Assembly (NCBI GenBank): GCA_013368315.1
Contig: JAACJM010000105.1
Span: 1 to 64,000, forward strand
From: Tetrapyrgos nigripes
Taxonomy: Eukaryota > Basidiomycota > Agaricomycetes > Agaricales > Campanellaceae
Reading direction: 5' to 3'
DNA length: 64,000 nucleotides
The notes under the pieces were generated by a model, which saw only the letters and a list, made by a program, of their open reading frames with translations, was not told where the DNA came from and did not search any database. Shown in pieces: positions 22,891 through 35,034 of the stretch (position 1 is its first letter; every line of letters starts with the position of its first letter). The translations under genes and the position numbers were made by a program.

Positions 22891-24805
22891 CTAGGCAGCG
22901 GTCTTCGTCCTCCTGTTGATGAAGATGGTGTTGACGGTGTTGTCATTGAACCTCTCCAGAACGCTAAAGATAAGCAAAAAGTCAGTCAAATGTAGATGTG
23001 AAGACAAGCACGACACACACCATCTCTAGACATTGACGTCGACCCCGACATTATACTTGTTGCAGGTGACAACGGCGACATGGGTTCGTCTGCATACGGA
23101 TCATGATGCAAGTATGAGTCGGCGCTGTAATTATTTACACCACCATCACTATAACTGCTCATGGCCCCTATACTCCCCATATTCCTCTGGAATTGCCCAC
23201 CCGTCAAATTGCTCAAGTCTCCACCACCCAATGCCATATACTGCACATACTTCGCCAGGTCTACCGATGAAGGCTGGGGATTTGGTGAGTCGTAACTCGG
23301 CGGTGCATCCTCCAGGCCATCAGCTTCAGGGTCTTCGTCATCATTGATGCGGAATTCCCCGTTGTTGACCTTGGTCACGATGTCCTCGAAGATTGCTCTA
23401 CGAACGGTGTTGAGCTCCTTGCGGTAATCGTTCATTGTTTGCTCGGCTTGGGTCACTACCATATTGGCGTGAGTGGTACGAGCAGCACATGCTTTCCGTT
23501 CCGTAGTGAGTAGGTTCTGCGTTTCAGTCAGCTCGATTGAGATCTTCTTGAGCTCCTCTGTATTTAGCATTCATTTATCAGACGAAACTCAAGAGGAAGC
23601 TTGATATCAATGACGCACCATGGAAGTTGGGGTCGACTTCTTTACGTTGCGGAAGCCTAGGCAGAAGAGAACAGACGCGTGAGCCAAATAAAAGAAGCCT
23701 GAATGTAAAGGGACACACTCTTTGGCCAATTTGCTTCGGTCCAGTAATTTCACATTTGAAGAACGTTGTCGACCTTCATTGTACTCCAGCTCTGCTTTCC
23801 GTGCCAGTGCATGTGCACTCCTCAGCGCTGAGCTCTCTTTGACTTCCGCGGATCTAAATCAGAAAAACATGTCAGACAGGAGATACAAAAAAATGAGCGT
23901 CAAAACGCACCGCCCTCCCGCCAGCATGGCCACTTTCAAACCGGATTAGCACGGACACAAAAGCATATCAAAATTAAACGCACAAGCTGTGGCCCAGTAG
24001 ATCCCGTCTTTTAACTTTGATTGAGCTTCTCTCATCGTCCTCTCGGCTTTGACGAGTAACTCGAGCGTTTGGCTCTCTCCATCTAGATCCGTTTGCGCGC
24101 GGTGGTGCACTAGCCGTGCAGCTGCGACCTGCTGCTCTAATGCATCCTCTTCAGGATACCCTAGTGTGAGTAAGAGCAAGTTCCCCAGAGGGATAAGAGA
24201 CAACAATTACCTGGGGTGGGTCCACTGAAGACAAGACCGTAAAGAGCATCCAACTGTGCATCGAGGTCCTCGTATTCCTTTGCACGCGCCGCAATTGGGG
24301 TTTTCTACGACCAGGATGGATAAATGAGCAAAGGTCAGGCACAACGCGATGATAAAACGGGATGTCGTAGAGAGACTGACTTGGGACTGCGCAGATGAGA
24401 GGGCTCGCTGTAAGCCTGCCAGCTTGTCTCTTTCCCTCATTTCCTCTTGTAAAGCGTCTGCAATTGACCTGGAAGATAGTTGAGAGAAGGAAAGGGGCGG
24501 AACGAAGGGAGAAGGACGTACCTCTTCTGGGCACTATCAGAGCTCTTGCTCTTGCCCTTCCAAAACTTGAATGAGCTGCCAAACTTCTCGTTGTTATCTG
24601 CCCGCGCCCTCTCCTCCGTTGTCTTCTCGTGTAGTTTCTCGACCCGTGCCTCGCATTCCTCCACCTGTTCCTGCAGTTCTGAAATTGTCGAGCAGATTTC
24701 GGCTAGTTGACGTGGAGAGTTCTCGACCTCTGCGATGGCATTGAGGAGTTTAGTGTGTCTGGAGGCGTTTTCGACGATGACCTTGGCAATTAACTTGTCC
24801 GACAT
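22891..24805 (-). CDS. Coiled-coil protein, conserved-looking but unassigned
   Basis: I could rebuild about eight exons with frame-preserving GT..AG introns. The start is MSDKLIAKVIVENASRHTK (24805). The N-terminal half is heptad-like and charged (ISELQEQVEECEARVEKLHE, LQEEMRERDKLAGLQRALSS). The middle has RAKEYEDLDAQLDALYGLVF, DALEQQVAAARLVHHRAQ, YWATALAMLAGGRSAEV and KEVDPNFH. Further coiled coil follows (EELKKISIELTETQNLL), then an acidic segment, a Ser/Tyr/Gly-rich low-complexity part and the end NDNTVNTIFINRRTKTAA. It has no transmembrane helix, so it is probably a cytoplasmic scaffold or membrane-associated coiled-coil protein. That last point is inference; I do not recognise the family. 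Confidence 0.75.
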
Positions 24806-27800
24806 GGTGGTTGCATGAAGAGGTTTGCCGTACGGACCTGACGACAAATAATTTTTGTGTATCATCCCACCGATATAAACGGCCATGTTTGGTCCGTGAC
24901 CCGGGCAGGCTCTTTCTTTTCTACTTTTAGGCTACCTCATGTTCTTATATTTCTCTTTCGCGTTTCTGAACCGAAATTGCAACCTCCAAGAACGCTCTTT
25001 TCTCCCTACGTGTCTTACCTATCACATGAAGCCTTTGCCTTTTTATCGGATCCATCATTCCCACCGCCCATATGCGTTGACTTCGGTCCCTTAAAAGCCA
25101 CAATCACTGATTAGACGAAAATCTTGCATACAGCCAAAGATAATTGTCCGTCTGCGACCGCAGATAACGAACAAGGTCGTCTATAAGTATGTCTTACTCG
25201 CGTCCACATCCTCTGATAGCTACATTACTTACCCCAGAATTGTTCTCCACCGAATGTTCTCTCCGACGACATAACGTAACATGTCCGTTTGCAATTCTTC
25301 CGGGCTTACACGCACATGTCTCGCTTTCCCAGGAACCAGTCACCAAAGTCGCGCCCATGATTGCCCATGACTTTGCTACAATGTCATCATGATCCAGAAT
25401 CTATGTATACTACTACTACTGCGCCGGTTCTTTGTTGTTCTTTCCCCTGTCATGCCTTTCCGTATGTGTATCACAACGCGCCCGCCAGCCCACATGGCAC
25501 GTTGTTTGCTACTGACCTCCGGTACATTGAGTCCCGGACCAAACATAGCACACCATATATGTCTAATCTTGTCCTTCCAAATCGGAGCACGAGTGGCGCT
25601 AAAGCTTTCATGGCCCACAAAACTCCGTCAAGGAAGACGACGTCCATACGTATCATGTATGTCAAAAACAAAGAAGACTGACTTATTCTCTTCGGTCCGA
25701 ATATGAAACTAGACTAGTCGGGATTCGGGTTTACCGAAACTACCCGTACATTCCTTCGCGTCGGGTCAAGTAGCAGCACATCATTATGATCCTTTTCGGA
25801 ATCAGGATCTGCCTCAGATCCCCTAGGTTATCAGGATACTCAATTGCAAGTAGGCTGACGCTACGCTGAACTACTCCAGTACCAAGCAGGTCCAAGACTG
25901 AATTGGTAGGGTAAGCCTCGTCATTTCCGTCTCCAACTACAGCTAAAGGATTGTCATAACAGTTAATACTACTAACTCGTGCAAGTCGTACTAAGTACAG
26001 TCTGGCAAGCGCTAGTTCTTTTTAGTAATAGCATGCGCACTTAGCGCTATAGCATTACGGTTCCCCTGGATTTACCCACCTATAGATCGCAAGTGCGATT
26101 AATTCTCAGTTCGGCCGTCTGGACAGTACACCAGTATATCAGGGTCTTCCAGGGTCTTCCTGAGTCCAGGAGTACGGGAACATCATGATCATAACGTTAA
26201 CAGAGTCCAGATTTCAAACATATGATAGGTGCGTGAACGGAGGATGAATGTATACTAGTTTGTCTTAAGATACCAATGACTTCTGACATTCAAGCTTAAG
26301 ACAGATGAAGACGCGGGGGTGAACGGTGGTGCGATTCATGACCGTAGTACATTACACGTTCGAAACGATCATGATTTTTCGGCGATTGCCCGTATGTGGA
26401 ATGAGTCACACTTAGCCTTCACTTACGCATACCCCGTTAATGCGTTTTTCGTAAGACCGTGCCCGGTAGGGTACGTCAGTCGTTCAACTTGACGAAAATA
26501 AAACCTAGCTAAGCTTATGCTAACCGTACGGCGATCCTGTATGTTAGTGGCGCAACCAAAGGACTAAAACTAAACACAAGTCGGAGTTGTATTTGGTCGG
26601 ATCCACTCGCTCGCACTTATAATTATGAAGCGACCTACTTACTCCTACTTACTATAAACCTTGTCGTTTACTTGCCTGCTAACATTCACTTGTTCGGTCC
26701 AAATCACCTTGACGTCGACATACACATCTACTAGGGCCCCCATTACATTTCCAAGTGCACCAGTACGTGCTGCCGTTCAAAAAATACTTCCGAGTCATTT
26801 TTATGCTGACCCGTTGACTTTTTTTTAGTTCAACAACGGAAATTGACATCATTCATGAGCTCGAGTGACTCAACCCCTCAAAGCCTCAAGGCCTCAAGCT
26901 CCTTGGCAGGGTGACACTAGTAAGTACTCTCGTGTACATAGCGCACGAGGCGGAACTGGCTCGGGAGTGGCGCCTTCAAGGGTTCAAAGTTCAACGTTCA
27001 AGCACGAAGTCTTCCTTTTCGCTCCCCGTCGGGCCGTAGCACTTAAAGGCTACATAATTACCGTCGGCCCGCCCCCTATGTATAAGTTTATTAGGTCATC
27101 GTCCAGTTTCCCGACTACCCGACAGTAGCCTGAGGTTGCTTATGCCTAGTCTACTCCCAACGTCTCTCAATGTCTCTCGGTAAGTACATACTTAGCACCG
27201 CTGCGGAAAGTACGGAATGGTTCCAAAAATTTAACCGTCTTTCCGTCATCCTGATCACTCCGAGTCACTCAGCGCATGAATCTCAAAGGGCATGGTCAAT
27301 GCGCACGGCGGTAGGACGTTGGTAGGACGACGTGCACAGTCTAAACAAGCACACCGGCCCACAGGTCCACAAGGCTTGATCGAAATATGTATAACCGTCC
27401 GTATGCACCCGAATATTGTGCTACGGTACTCCTATTGGAGACTTACATTTCACTCCTCCTTGGCATAACTTGAATTTTCAAATTTCCTGTGTGTAGTGAC
27501 TTGAAGTAAGCCGACTAACGAATCAGGATAGCCTTCAAGGCTGTTTAATTCTTGAACAGAGCATCATTAACCGTTTTTCTATCCCAGTTATTTGACTGAG
27601 CGCAGGCTGAGGCGTCAGCCACATCAGGACAATAGTTCCCGGCGTATTGCTTCAACCTCAAGCACTCCCTTCCGCTTCCTCTTCTAATTTACTTAAGCAC
27701 AGCTTCGATCCGAGACTCGCTTACTGTTACTATAGGTTGACACCGACAATCCTGAAGGCTGAATCTTCCAATTTGAGAACAATTTAATGCTGAAACATAG

Positions 27801-28687
27801 AAACAATAGATCCTCTTAATGACCACTCCACCCTATGTACTCATCAGCCGAGAGTTATGTAGATACCATTGTACCAAGTCTGAATTCAGATACATATGTA
27901 ACCAATAATATCCCCATCGACTTCACTGACAAGCCCGTCTGTGAGACATTTGACTCGCGTCGAATTTTCCGTTCTTCCTGCAGTTGAACTTGAACTTCAA
28001 TTCAGGGCTCAACGTCAACGTTCAACCGTGACACTGCGGGACCGAATTGCAGTTGTGCCAAGGCGAAGAGACGGGCTCTCGAGTCTCCTTTTTATTTCTG
28101 CTCTACTGGATACAGTAGATTCAAAGGGTGAGTAAAGTAGGGTCGGTCTCTGATCGGCCTTCTTGGGTCTTTCAATTTTCGAAAGCGGATGTTGCGTCGG
28201 GCATCGGGCTTGTATCCACCATTTTACGCTAGCATTATCGAACGACTTTCCTCATTCTGATAGGATTGAGGTTGAATCCTGAACGTTGTTCTTGTAGCCA
28301 GTGACCAATCAGTGACTCTCGAACAGGGGCCTCAAAGGGTGTAAACTATTCCCACGGTCACGAAATAGGCTTAGTCATGACACGCCTCCTCGAGTCAAAA
28401 AATCCTGAGGTCGTGTGTTCGAACCACACCGGGAACATACCGAAATAGTTTTGAGGCTTTTGCTGCAGTCCAAATCTCCAGATATTTTATTTTTTAACAT
28501 TCCCTCCTCTTGCTTACTCTTGTCTCTGCTGTTCAGTGTTCTGCAGACCTCGTCTTGGCCATAGATGTCTTAGCCGAACCCCGTAAAACGTCAGCGTATT
28601 TACGCGCGCACCTTTCCATCCGAAAGCTTCCTTCTTTTGCGTCACTCCGAGTTTGTGACGCTCCGGAGAATTTCGAGTCGATTGCGC
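24806..28687. other. Gene-poor stretch of about 3.9 kb
   Basis: No open frame with recognisable domain features was found on either strand; frames are short and stop-rich, especially at 25700-28000. CpG frequency is normal, so this is not the same kind of decayed DNA as at 6500-12150. A short direct repeat of CAGGGTCTTC occurs near 26140-26160. The only structured item is the tRNA-like relic at 28348-28437. The right end contains the promoter and leader of the small membrane protein gene. Confidence 0.4.
28348..28437 (+). pseudogene. tRNA-like relic with perfect T-arm
   Basis: A perfect T-arm is present: stem GTGTG/CACAC (28413-28417 with 28425-28429) around the loop TTCGAAC. It is followed by the acceptor 3' strand CGGGAAC (28430-28436). 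A 5' partner ATTCCCA (28348-28354) pairs at the middle five positions and mismatches at both ends. A D-arm-like segment GGCTTAGTCATGACACGCC follows at 28368-28386. The anticodon arm does not fold properly, and about ten extra bases lie between acceptor and D-arm. This is a tRNA pseudogene or a tRNA-derived (SINE-like) fragment; the amino acid cannot be assigned. Confidence 0.4.
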
Positions 28688-28864
28688 ATGGCAGAAAAAC
28701 CAAAACCTCCTAATCCTTTCCTCCTAGTTGGTCTCTCCGCTGCTTCCTTCTTCGCTTTCTACCTCGTTCTCAAACGTCGCGAACAAACCAACCCAGCTTC
28801 AAAGCTTCCGAGGCAGCAGGATCATCCGCTTGTTCCGCCTGTGCGTAATAAGGAGAATAATTAG
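28688..28864 (+). CDS. Small single-helix membrane protein (58 aa)
   Basis: The frame begins MAEKPKPPNPFLLVGLSAAS, continues with the hydrophobic stretch FLLVGLSAASFFAFYLVL (about residues 10-28), then a basic flank KRREQ and a polar tail rich in Pro and Gln ending RNKENN. The positive-inside pattern suggests one transmembrane helix with a cytosolic tail, typical of small mitochondrial or ER membrane proteins of fungi. The upstream ATG at 28637 would add 17 Arg/Ser-rich residues; 28688 is preferred because the helix then sits near the N-terminus. The frame has no intron. It is divergent in character from all neighbours. No function can be named. Confidence 0.55.
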   Translation: MAEKPKPPNPFLLVGLSAASFFAFYLVLKRREQTNPASKLPRQQDHPLVPPVRNKENN

Positions 28865-29059
28865 GAACAGTAGGTCTCGGACTCGGACTGAGACTGACTA
28901 AGAACAAGACGACTTGAATAGGTGAGTTGGTGATTTGGTGAAGGGTGCTTAGTGCTACGTGAGGTGTACATGAGGCTAATGTGGTTTGAAAGGACGACAA
29001 AAGACAACCAACCAACCAACCAATACTACGAAGGACAAGACCAATACGCACTTAACAAG

Positions 29060-30634
29060 ATGCCCGCTATTCTCCACAAGATTGCTCATGCCTTACATTT
29101 GGATGGACGTGGACACAAGAAGACAAAATCTAAAGCTTCTCTTAAAGATGTGAAGGGTAAGGAGAAGGAGAAGGAGCAGGTGAAGGATAAGGACAACGGG
29201 AAGGGTAAGGTGGAGGCCGTGGCTCAGGAAGAGACCTCGACGACGACCAGAGCCTTTGACTCGGAGAAGGTCAAGGTGGTGTTTGTACTCGGTGGACCTG
29301 GTGCTGGTAGGTTTTTTGTTTCACTTTGTGGCTATGCGTGTCTAACGGACGAACTCACCGTGTAGGTAAAGGCACTCAATGCAAACGCCTCGTCGAGGAT
29401 TTTGGATTCTGTCATCTTTCGGGTGTGTATTGTGTATCCTTTCCTTGCAGATTTTACGCGTCGTCCGTATCTTCTGTCTATCCTGAACCTCAATTGTCTC
29501 TTCTTCTTCCATTTATTCCTCATCCTTGATTTTTCCTTCCTCTGGTCTTCATGTTTGACGCTGGCTTCTAACTCTACCTGTCCCAGCTGGCGACCTCCTC
29601 CGCGCCGAACAAAATCGCCCAGGCTCCGAATACGGTCAACTCATCCGAGACTGTATCAAAGAAGGCTCGTTGGTTCCCGTCGAGGTGACGATTACTTTGT
29701 TGAAGAATGCTATGAGTGATGCGTTGAAGGAAAATAGAGAAGGATCAGGAGAGAGTTGGAAAGACGGAAAGGGCTTATTCTTGGTAGATGGGTTCCCGAG
29801 AGAGATGGATCAGGCGGAGAGGTTTGAGAAACAGGTGAGTTACTGAGTGGTTGCCGGTTTTTCTTTGATTTTTGGATTTTTTTCTTTTGGTTGGCTGTGC
29901 ACATGTCTTTTTCTCTGTTTTTCTTCTTTTTGGAGGTGTGCTGCATGATGTATGCATGTTGTTCCTTCTATTTTGTTGCGTTTATGCATGGCCTTCAGCA
30001 GGTCTATTGTATGTGTGTATCGCAGCTTCGACCCCTCGCTACCGTCGTAGCTGTTCCTTCGTCTTTCTTCGCCTTTTTCGCTCTTCAACATCTTACATCG
30101 TCGAGCACTCAAAGCTGACCATCCTTCTAGCTCTGCACCCCAAGCATCGTCCTGTACTTCACCACCACAGAAGAAGTCATGCTTTTTCGCCTTTTGGAAC
30201 GTGGCAAGACGAGTGGGAGAGAGGATGATAATGAGGAGAGTATTAAGAAGCGGTTCCGTGAGTATTCCAATATTCCAAGTTCAAATTGGGTGTTTTGCTC
30301 GGTCCTTTGTTTTCAACCAGTCTGGGTTCTTCGTATTCATCGAAAGGAATCTGACATCTCGCCCTTCGCTTGTAGGTACCTACAAGGAACAAACCATGCC
30401 TGTGATAGAACATTACGGGAAGGTGGGGAAGGTCGCTGAGGTGAGTTTGTCTCTTTCCCTATCTTACCCTGTCCTTTCTGCCTTTCTGTCTTTCCGGTTT
30501 CTTCGTTGACAATGACCTCGCTAATCCATCCTTTCTTCTTCTGTTCTCATCTCGTACAGATTGACAGCAGCGCCTCTGTCGAAGAAGTACACAAGCGTGC
30601 CTCGGAAGGGTTGAAGAAGGTTCTTTCTATATGA
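29060..30634 (+). CDS. UMP-CMP kinase (uridylate kinase) with long basic N-terminal extension
   Basis: It transfers phosphate from ATP to UMP or CMP in pyrimidine nucleotide synthesis. The adenylate kinase fold is clear: the P-loop FVLGGPGAGKGTQC is rebuilt across the first intron, followed by LVEDFGFCHLSAGDLLRAE, GQLIRDCIKEGSLVPVEVT, LFLVDGFPREMDQAERFE (nucleotide-binding DGFPR), a LID-side arginine region LLERGKTSGREDDN, and YKEQTMPVIEHYGKVGKVAEI. The end is VHKRASEGLKKVLSI with TGA at 30632. Five introns fit the frame; the third is long (about 29835-30130). About 65 lysine-rich residues precede the core (KEKEKEQVKDKDNGKGK), longer than in yeast Ura6, and may steer localisation. Gene name by family: URA6-like. 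Confidence 0.9.
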
Positions 30635-31190
30635 TTGGGGTTTGCCAATGTATGATTGCCAGTGGGGATTGTGTGTGTATGACCTGGCCTTGGCAATCCT
30701 CTCGTTACGACGGTGTTAGCCTCTCCTGGACATGAACTTTCTTCCACTTCTGGTCTGGGTTCTGATGCAGCACATTGGCATGCGTATCATCCATTCTTAT
30801 CCTTGACGCAGATGGAGGGAGTGTCTCTCTCTCTCCTCTGCCTCTGGCCCCAGAAATTCGAACTCGTTTTCACCGCTATTGTTTTCACCCTATTTTACTG
30901 CTGCTGTTTTTAACCCTTCCCTGTACGCTATTTTTGCAGACCTTCCGGCTTAATGATGATCAATCTTCCCAATGATGATAATACGCAGTCCTCCCTGCGC
31001 AGTACACATACATTTTGTCTTTCCGTAGTAGCCATACAAACGAGTAGAAATGATTTTGAAGTCGCAGCACTTGACCACTTAGTGAATCATGATGACATGA
31101 GACAAAACCGGTTTTGTCTTCATCCATCTTGGGCGCCTTTCTCAATTTCAGTCGTAAGGTGAAACCTCGGCCGTCTTTCTCATTGCCATC
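30635..31190. other. Intergenic, 3' side of the kinase gene and promoter of regulator B
   Basis: The two genes are on the same strand and about 560 bases apart. Pyrimidine-rich runs near 30820-30920 and 31125-31190 precede the regulator start, as is common in fungal promoters. No gene or repeat is seen. Confidence 0.35.
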
Positions 31191-34100
31191 ATGTCGGACA
31201 ATAGTGCGACACCAGAACTTGGCACAACCAAACGAAAAAAGAAACTGCCCGCGTGCGACCAATGCAAGGCGCGTCGAGTTCTATGTCATCCTCAACCAGA
31301 GGGATCCGGAAAGTCTTGTCCTAGATGTATAGACAGAGGTGTTAAGTGGGTCTTCTTTCTTTTTCTTCTTCAAGTCTGCGTCGACTTTGGGTCACTGATT
31401 GAATAGACATTTAGGTGTACAACAACCCCAGTAGTCCGTCGGAAGCGTAGAACGAAGCAAGAACTTATAGCTGCGCAGAGACAGAATTTGAAGGAGGCGA
31501 GTGGTAGCAAAATTAAGGATGATGACCGTGAAGACGATAGCAGTGATATTGAGCCGTATGGATGTGGACGCTGCTATGGATGAGGAACGGGAACTGACAG
31601 CAAGCACTTCGAGTTTGTACGCGCAAAAGACAGAAGACAACGTCTCTGTCCCTTCTCCCTCTATGGCTGCGCCTGCTGGGCCATCATTCTCGGAGTCGAT
31701 GTTTATGAATCCCGCCAATATCAGCAGTGGATCAAGTGGATCAAGTACCTCTCTTCAGAGTTCTTTCACTCCGCGTATACGACTCCCAAAACATCTCATA
31801 CAGGATCTATTCAATGGTAAGTCCTTCATACACATATTGACCCGTCCTAATCTAACCAACCAAACCCATTCATTCACGCGTAGCTTTTATCCATACACCC
31901 TACTCCTTCCACCCCATCATCCCTTACGACAAAGTACGCGCCAATCTCGCCGGGAGCGGTTGGGAACCTTTTTCTCTTCCCCCTCAAGAATGTGTCCTCG
32001 TACATTGCATCTTTGCTCTCACCTCTCTCGTATCCACCGACCCCTTCATTATCGGCCCAGAGCCTATTCCGCCGGAATGTACAAACATTTTGACTACACT
32101 CAACCCTGTCAAAACTATTAAAAAGGATTTAAGGGATATCGGTAGAAGGAGAGAAGGGGTATGTCATCAGCTGAGAGTGGAAGCATTGAGGCAAGCGCAG
32201 GCGGAGGGTATAGCTGTATGCGCGTCTCCTGAGAATGCAGCGAGTTGTTTCTTGTTGAGTTCGTTGGGGTTTTGGAATCGTGAGTTTCCTTTTTGCAATG
32301 GCAGCGTGTTGTTGGATTCCCTATGATGGACTGACGAAAAATGTCAATGGACAGAATACGACGGCAATAACGCTTACAGTGCAGCTTTCACATGGCAAGC
32401 CCGAGCATTAGCAGAGTCTTGGTGTCGACATCCACACCTTTCTAATGCAGTATTTGGGAGGAGGGACCTTTCGGTCAAGTGGAGGACCTTTATTGTGAGT
32501 CTTGATAGATAACTGTAAGGTCTACATATGATGTTGACTTTTGCTTTTCCTTTCTGAATAGATGGCCGATGCGATTGGGTCAATAATTGTGGACACGCCG
32601 GTGCCCTTGTGCGTCCCCGCTGCTTGCTTTGTGCTTCCTTGTTCTGCTCTTTCTCTGTCTCCTTTGCTATGTCTCCCGTATTCAGCTCTTTATCCTTCCT
32701 TGGCTTACTTTTCTTTTTCCTCTCCTTTCCTCTCCTTTTGCCTTATTTTCTCTCTCTCTTGGGCATTGGCTCTTACTGATACAACGACACTCCAGCTCTC
32801 CACACGATGAACGAGTAATATGTGGGCAAGACGGTCTATCTTTGGAGAAAATAAAATCTCTGCTCAAAGACCGTGATGGTACCCGGTTTTTTGTGTGTTT
32901 TCCTTCAAGTGAGTTTTGGTTATAGCTGTTTTTCATAACTGCTTATCTTGTAATGACTGGAATGACACGCTCATTGCTCAATGATACTTCGTTACAATGT
33001 AGTCTCGTTCCAAATGACGCGTCTGAGCAGAGACGCATACGAGAACATCAGTGGGCGTGAGTGATGATGATCCGTCCTTCTTTCTTCTGTTCTTTTCTTA
33101 ATGTTTTCCGTCCAGCCTACGCCCGCCGGAACCCCCTCAATCTCCAAACTATCAAACGTTACTTCTCCTCCCTCAACCTCCTTCACGACATATGCGAATC
33201 CTACTCTGCCCAAATCGTCGGTCGAGACCAGAACCAGACCACCACCACCACCACCACCTCCAATCAACTACTCCAAACTCACACCGATCAAACTCCAACT
33301 CAACCTCATCACAATCATAGTGCAACTCAGACTCAGACTCAGACTCAAACTCAAACTCAAACTTTAAGACAAAATTTTGCTAGGCTGTCTACGCTCAATA
33401 TAACTGCGCTGGGATGGACGAATTTGGTGTTGAATTTTTATAGGACGGTTAAGGCGAGGTTGGAGGAAGCGTTGGAGGAGCGGTTGGAGGAGACGTATGC
33501 GACGACATACGCTGCGGTGGATGGGGATGGGGATGATCATGCTGGTGGCGATGGGCTTGGTAGCAGGCTTGAAAGCATCAGCGCTGAACGGAGCACTACG
33601 TACACGGACACGGAAATGGGAAGAAATATCAACCCTTCGTCTTCGTCGACATTGAAAGACTCCCGTCGAGCAGAACTCGAAAAAATCTTCCACGAAGCCA
33701 GAATTCTGGCATGCAAAGCCGCAATCGAGTTTTCCAAGATGACAGAGGATTGTCTGTCGATTTCGAGATTGGTACAAGCGAAACTTGTGGGTGGACATTT
33801 GAAGGATTGGGTGCGTTTGTTGTTGGATGGGACGGATACGAGGGCTATGGAGCCGACGGAGAGAGCGAAGGCGCTTGAGAGGTGGGTATGCATTGATATG
33901 TCTGTAAGGTTTATGTTGCAGAGTTTCTCATTTTGTTCTTTCTCGCATTTTGCAGGTTACGAGACGGCCTAAAAATCGTCGGTTTCTCCTGGATTGACTA
34001 CACAGATCTCGTCGAGGCCATCGACTCTCAGATATCTGCTCTCTTAATCCCCTCTGGTCCGCCACGCGGTGCCCTCAATGTCAATTTCAACAATCCTAGT

Positions 34101-34331
34101 CTCAATCCCAATCACGCCAACACTACCTCTTCTCCAGCAATTGCCCCACTAGCAGGAATGGGGTTGGGGATGGGGTTCTCCCTGTACGACCCGTTGTTCT
34201 CAGAGTTTGGTCCCCTGAGCTGGGATATCGATACGTTTGCGTTGGATCTGGAAGCTATGAATGCCCATGCGCATGCTGCAGCGAATGCGCCCGCATCTGT
34301 ACAATATCAGAATAGTAGTGGGTTCCAGTAA
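31191..34331 (+). CDS. Zn2Cys6 transcription factor, paralogue B of the local family
   Basis: The start MSDNSATPELGTTKRKKKLP leads into the cluster CDQCKARRVLCHPQPEG, CPRC and, after an intron inside the preceding Lys codon, CTTTPVVRRKRR. Conserved blocks follow in order: LPKHLIQDLFNG, FIHTPYSFHPIIPYDKVRA, QECVLVHCIFALTSLVSTD, CHQLRVEALRQAQAEG, YDGNNAYSAAFTWQARALAE, SSPHDERVICGQDGLSLE, AYARRNPLNLQTIKRYFSSL, LGWTNLVLNFYRTVKARLEE, RRAELEKIFHEARILACKAA and LRDGLKIVGFSWIDYTDLVE. A (TQ)n run sits near 33325-33365. One base too many appears near 31556-31562: the acidic stretch DDREDDSSDIEP and the following MDVDAAMDEE lie in different frames. Only a 37-base intron (short, poor donor) could rescue it. 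It is therefore a frameshift, an assembly error or an odd intron. Confidence 0.8.
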
Positions 34332-34502
34332 ATGGATTATAGAATAGTGTGGTATGTGTTTGATCCCTTCAATGCAAGTTACTCGGACTCATCTCATACT
34401 CTCCCGTTTTTAGTGTATAATCTGTAATATGGTGTACTCCTGGATAGGAATAGGGACTCATTAATACGACGGAGCGTCCTGCCCAGACGGCTCAGACAAG
34501 GT

Positions 34503-34735
34503 ATGACGGGGCGTATAAAGCTTCGTTCCTGCTCCTATAGTTCAAACTTCGGGATCTCTTCGACGAAGACGTCAGTTTCATCCCTAACATTCGAAAGCAC
34601 CGATTTGAAGCCCGCACCCAACCTAGGTAGTGTATTTTCTACGTTTTCTGAGGATCCGGTTATCCGAGCTGAAGATCTTGCTAGGCAGGGAGTTAGGATT
34701 CGCGCATCCCAGTCTACTGACGGTACCCTGGCCTG
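34503..34735 (+). repeat. Imperfect direct repeat, copy 1
   Basis: Starts at ATGACGGGGCGTATAA and ends at GTACCCTGGCCTG. It shares long blocks with the copy at 34785-35034, including the GGGATCTCTTC region, ACCGATTTGAAGCCC and GTATTTTCTACGTTTTCTG. No protein is evident on either strand. It lies between regulator B and the seven-helix protein gene. Confidence 0.8.
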
Positions 34736-34784
34736 ACTATGCTTCGAAAGCAAACTAGCCCTTAGACAGTGTTGTATTGCGAAG

Positions 34785-35034
34785 ATGACGGAGCGTATAA
34801 CCGGTACAGCTTCGCTCCTGTTCTTATCAAACATCGGGATCTCTTCCACGAATACGTCAGTTACATCCCCCTAATATCCGAAAACACCGATTTGAAGCCC
34901 AGAGGAACTGCAAATCCGCACCCAACCTGGGTAATGTATTTTCTACGTTTTCTGAGGATCCGTTTATCCGAGCTGAAGATCTTGAGGGAGTAAGGATTTG
35001 CGGAACCCCAGTCTACTGACGGTACCCTGGCCTG
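34785..35034 (+). repeat. Imperfect direct repeat, copy 2
   Basis: The second copy of the 34503 unit, longer by about 17 bases because of small insertions (for example after GAAGCCC). The two copies start about 282 bases apart. The copy ends 217 bases before the start codon of the next gene, so it may form part of that promoter. Confidence 0.8.

Noticed and set aside
25361..25706. Overlapping open frames on both strands of about 100 codons
   Set aside because: Equal-quality frames on both strands, no introns that extend them and no domain; probably chance.
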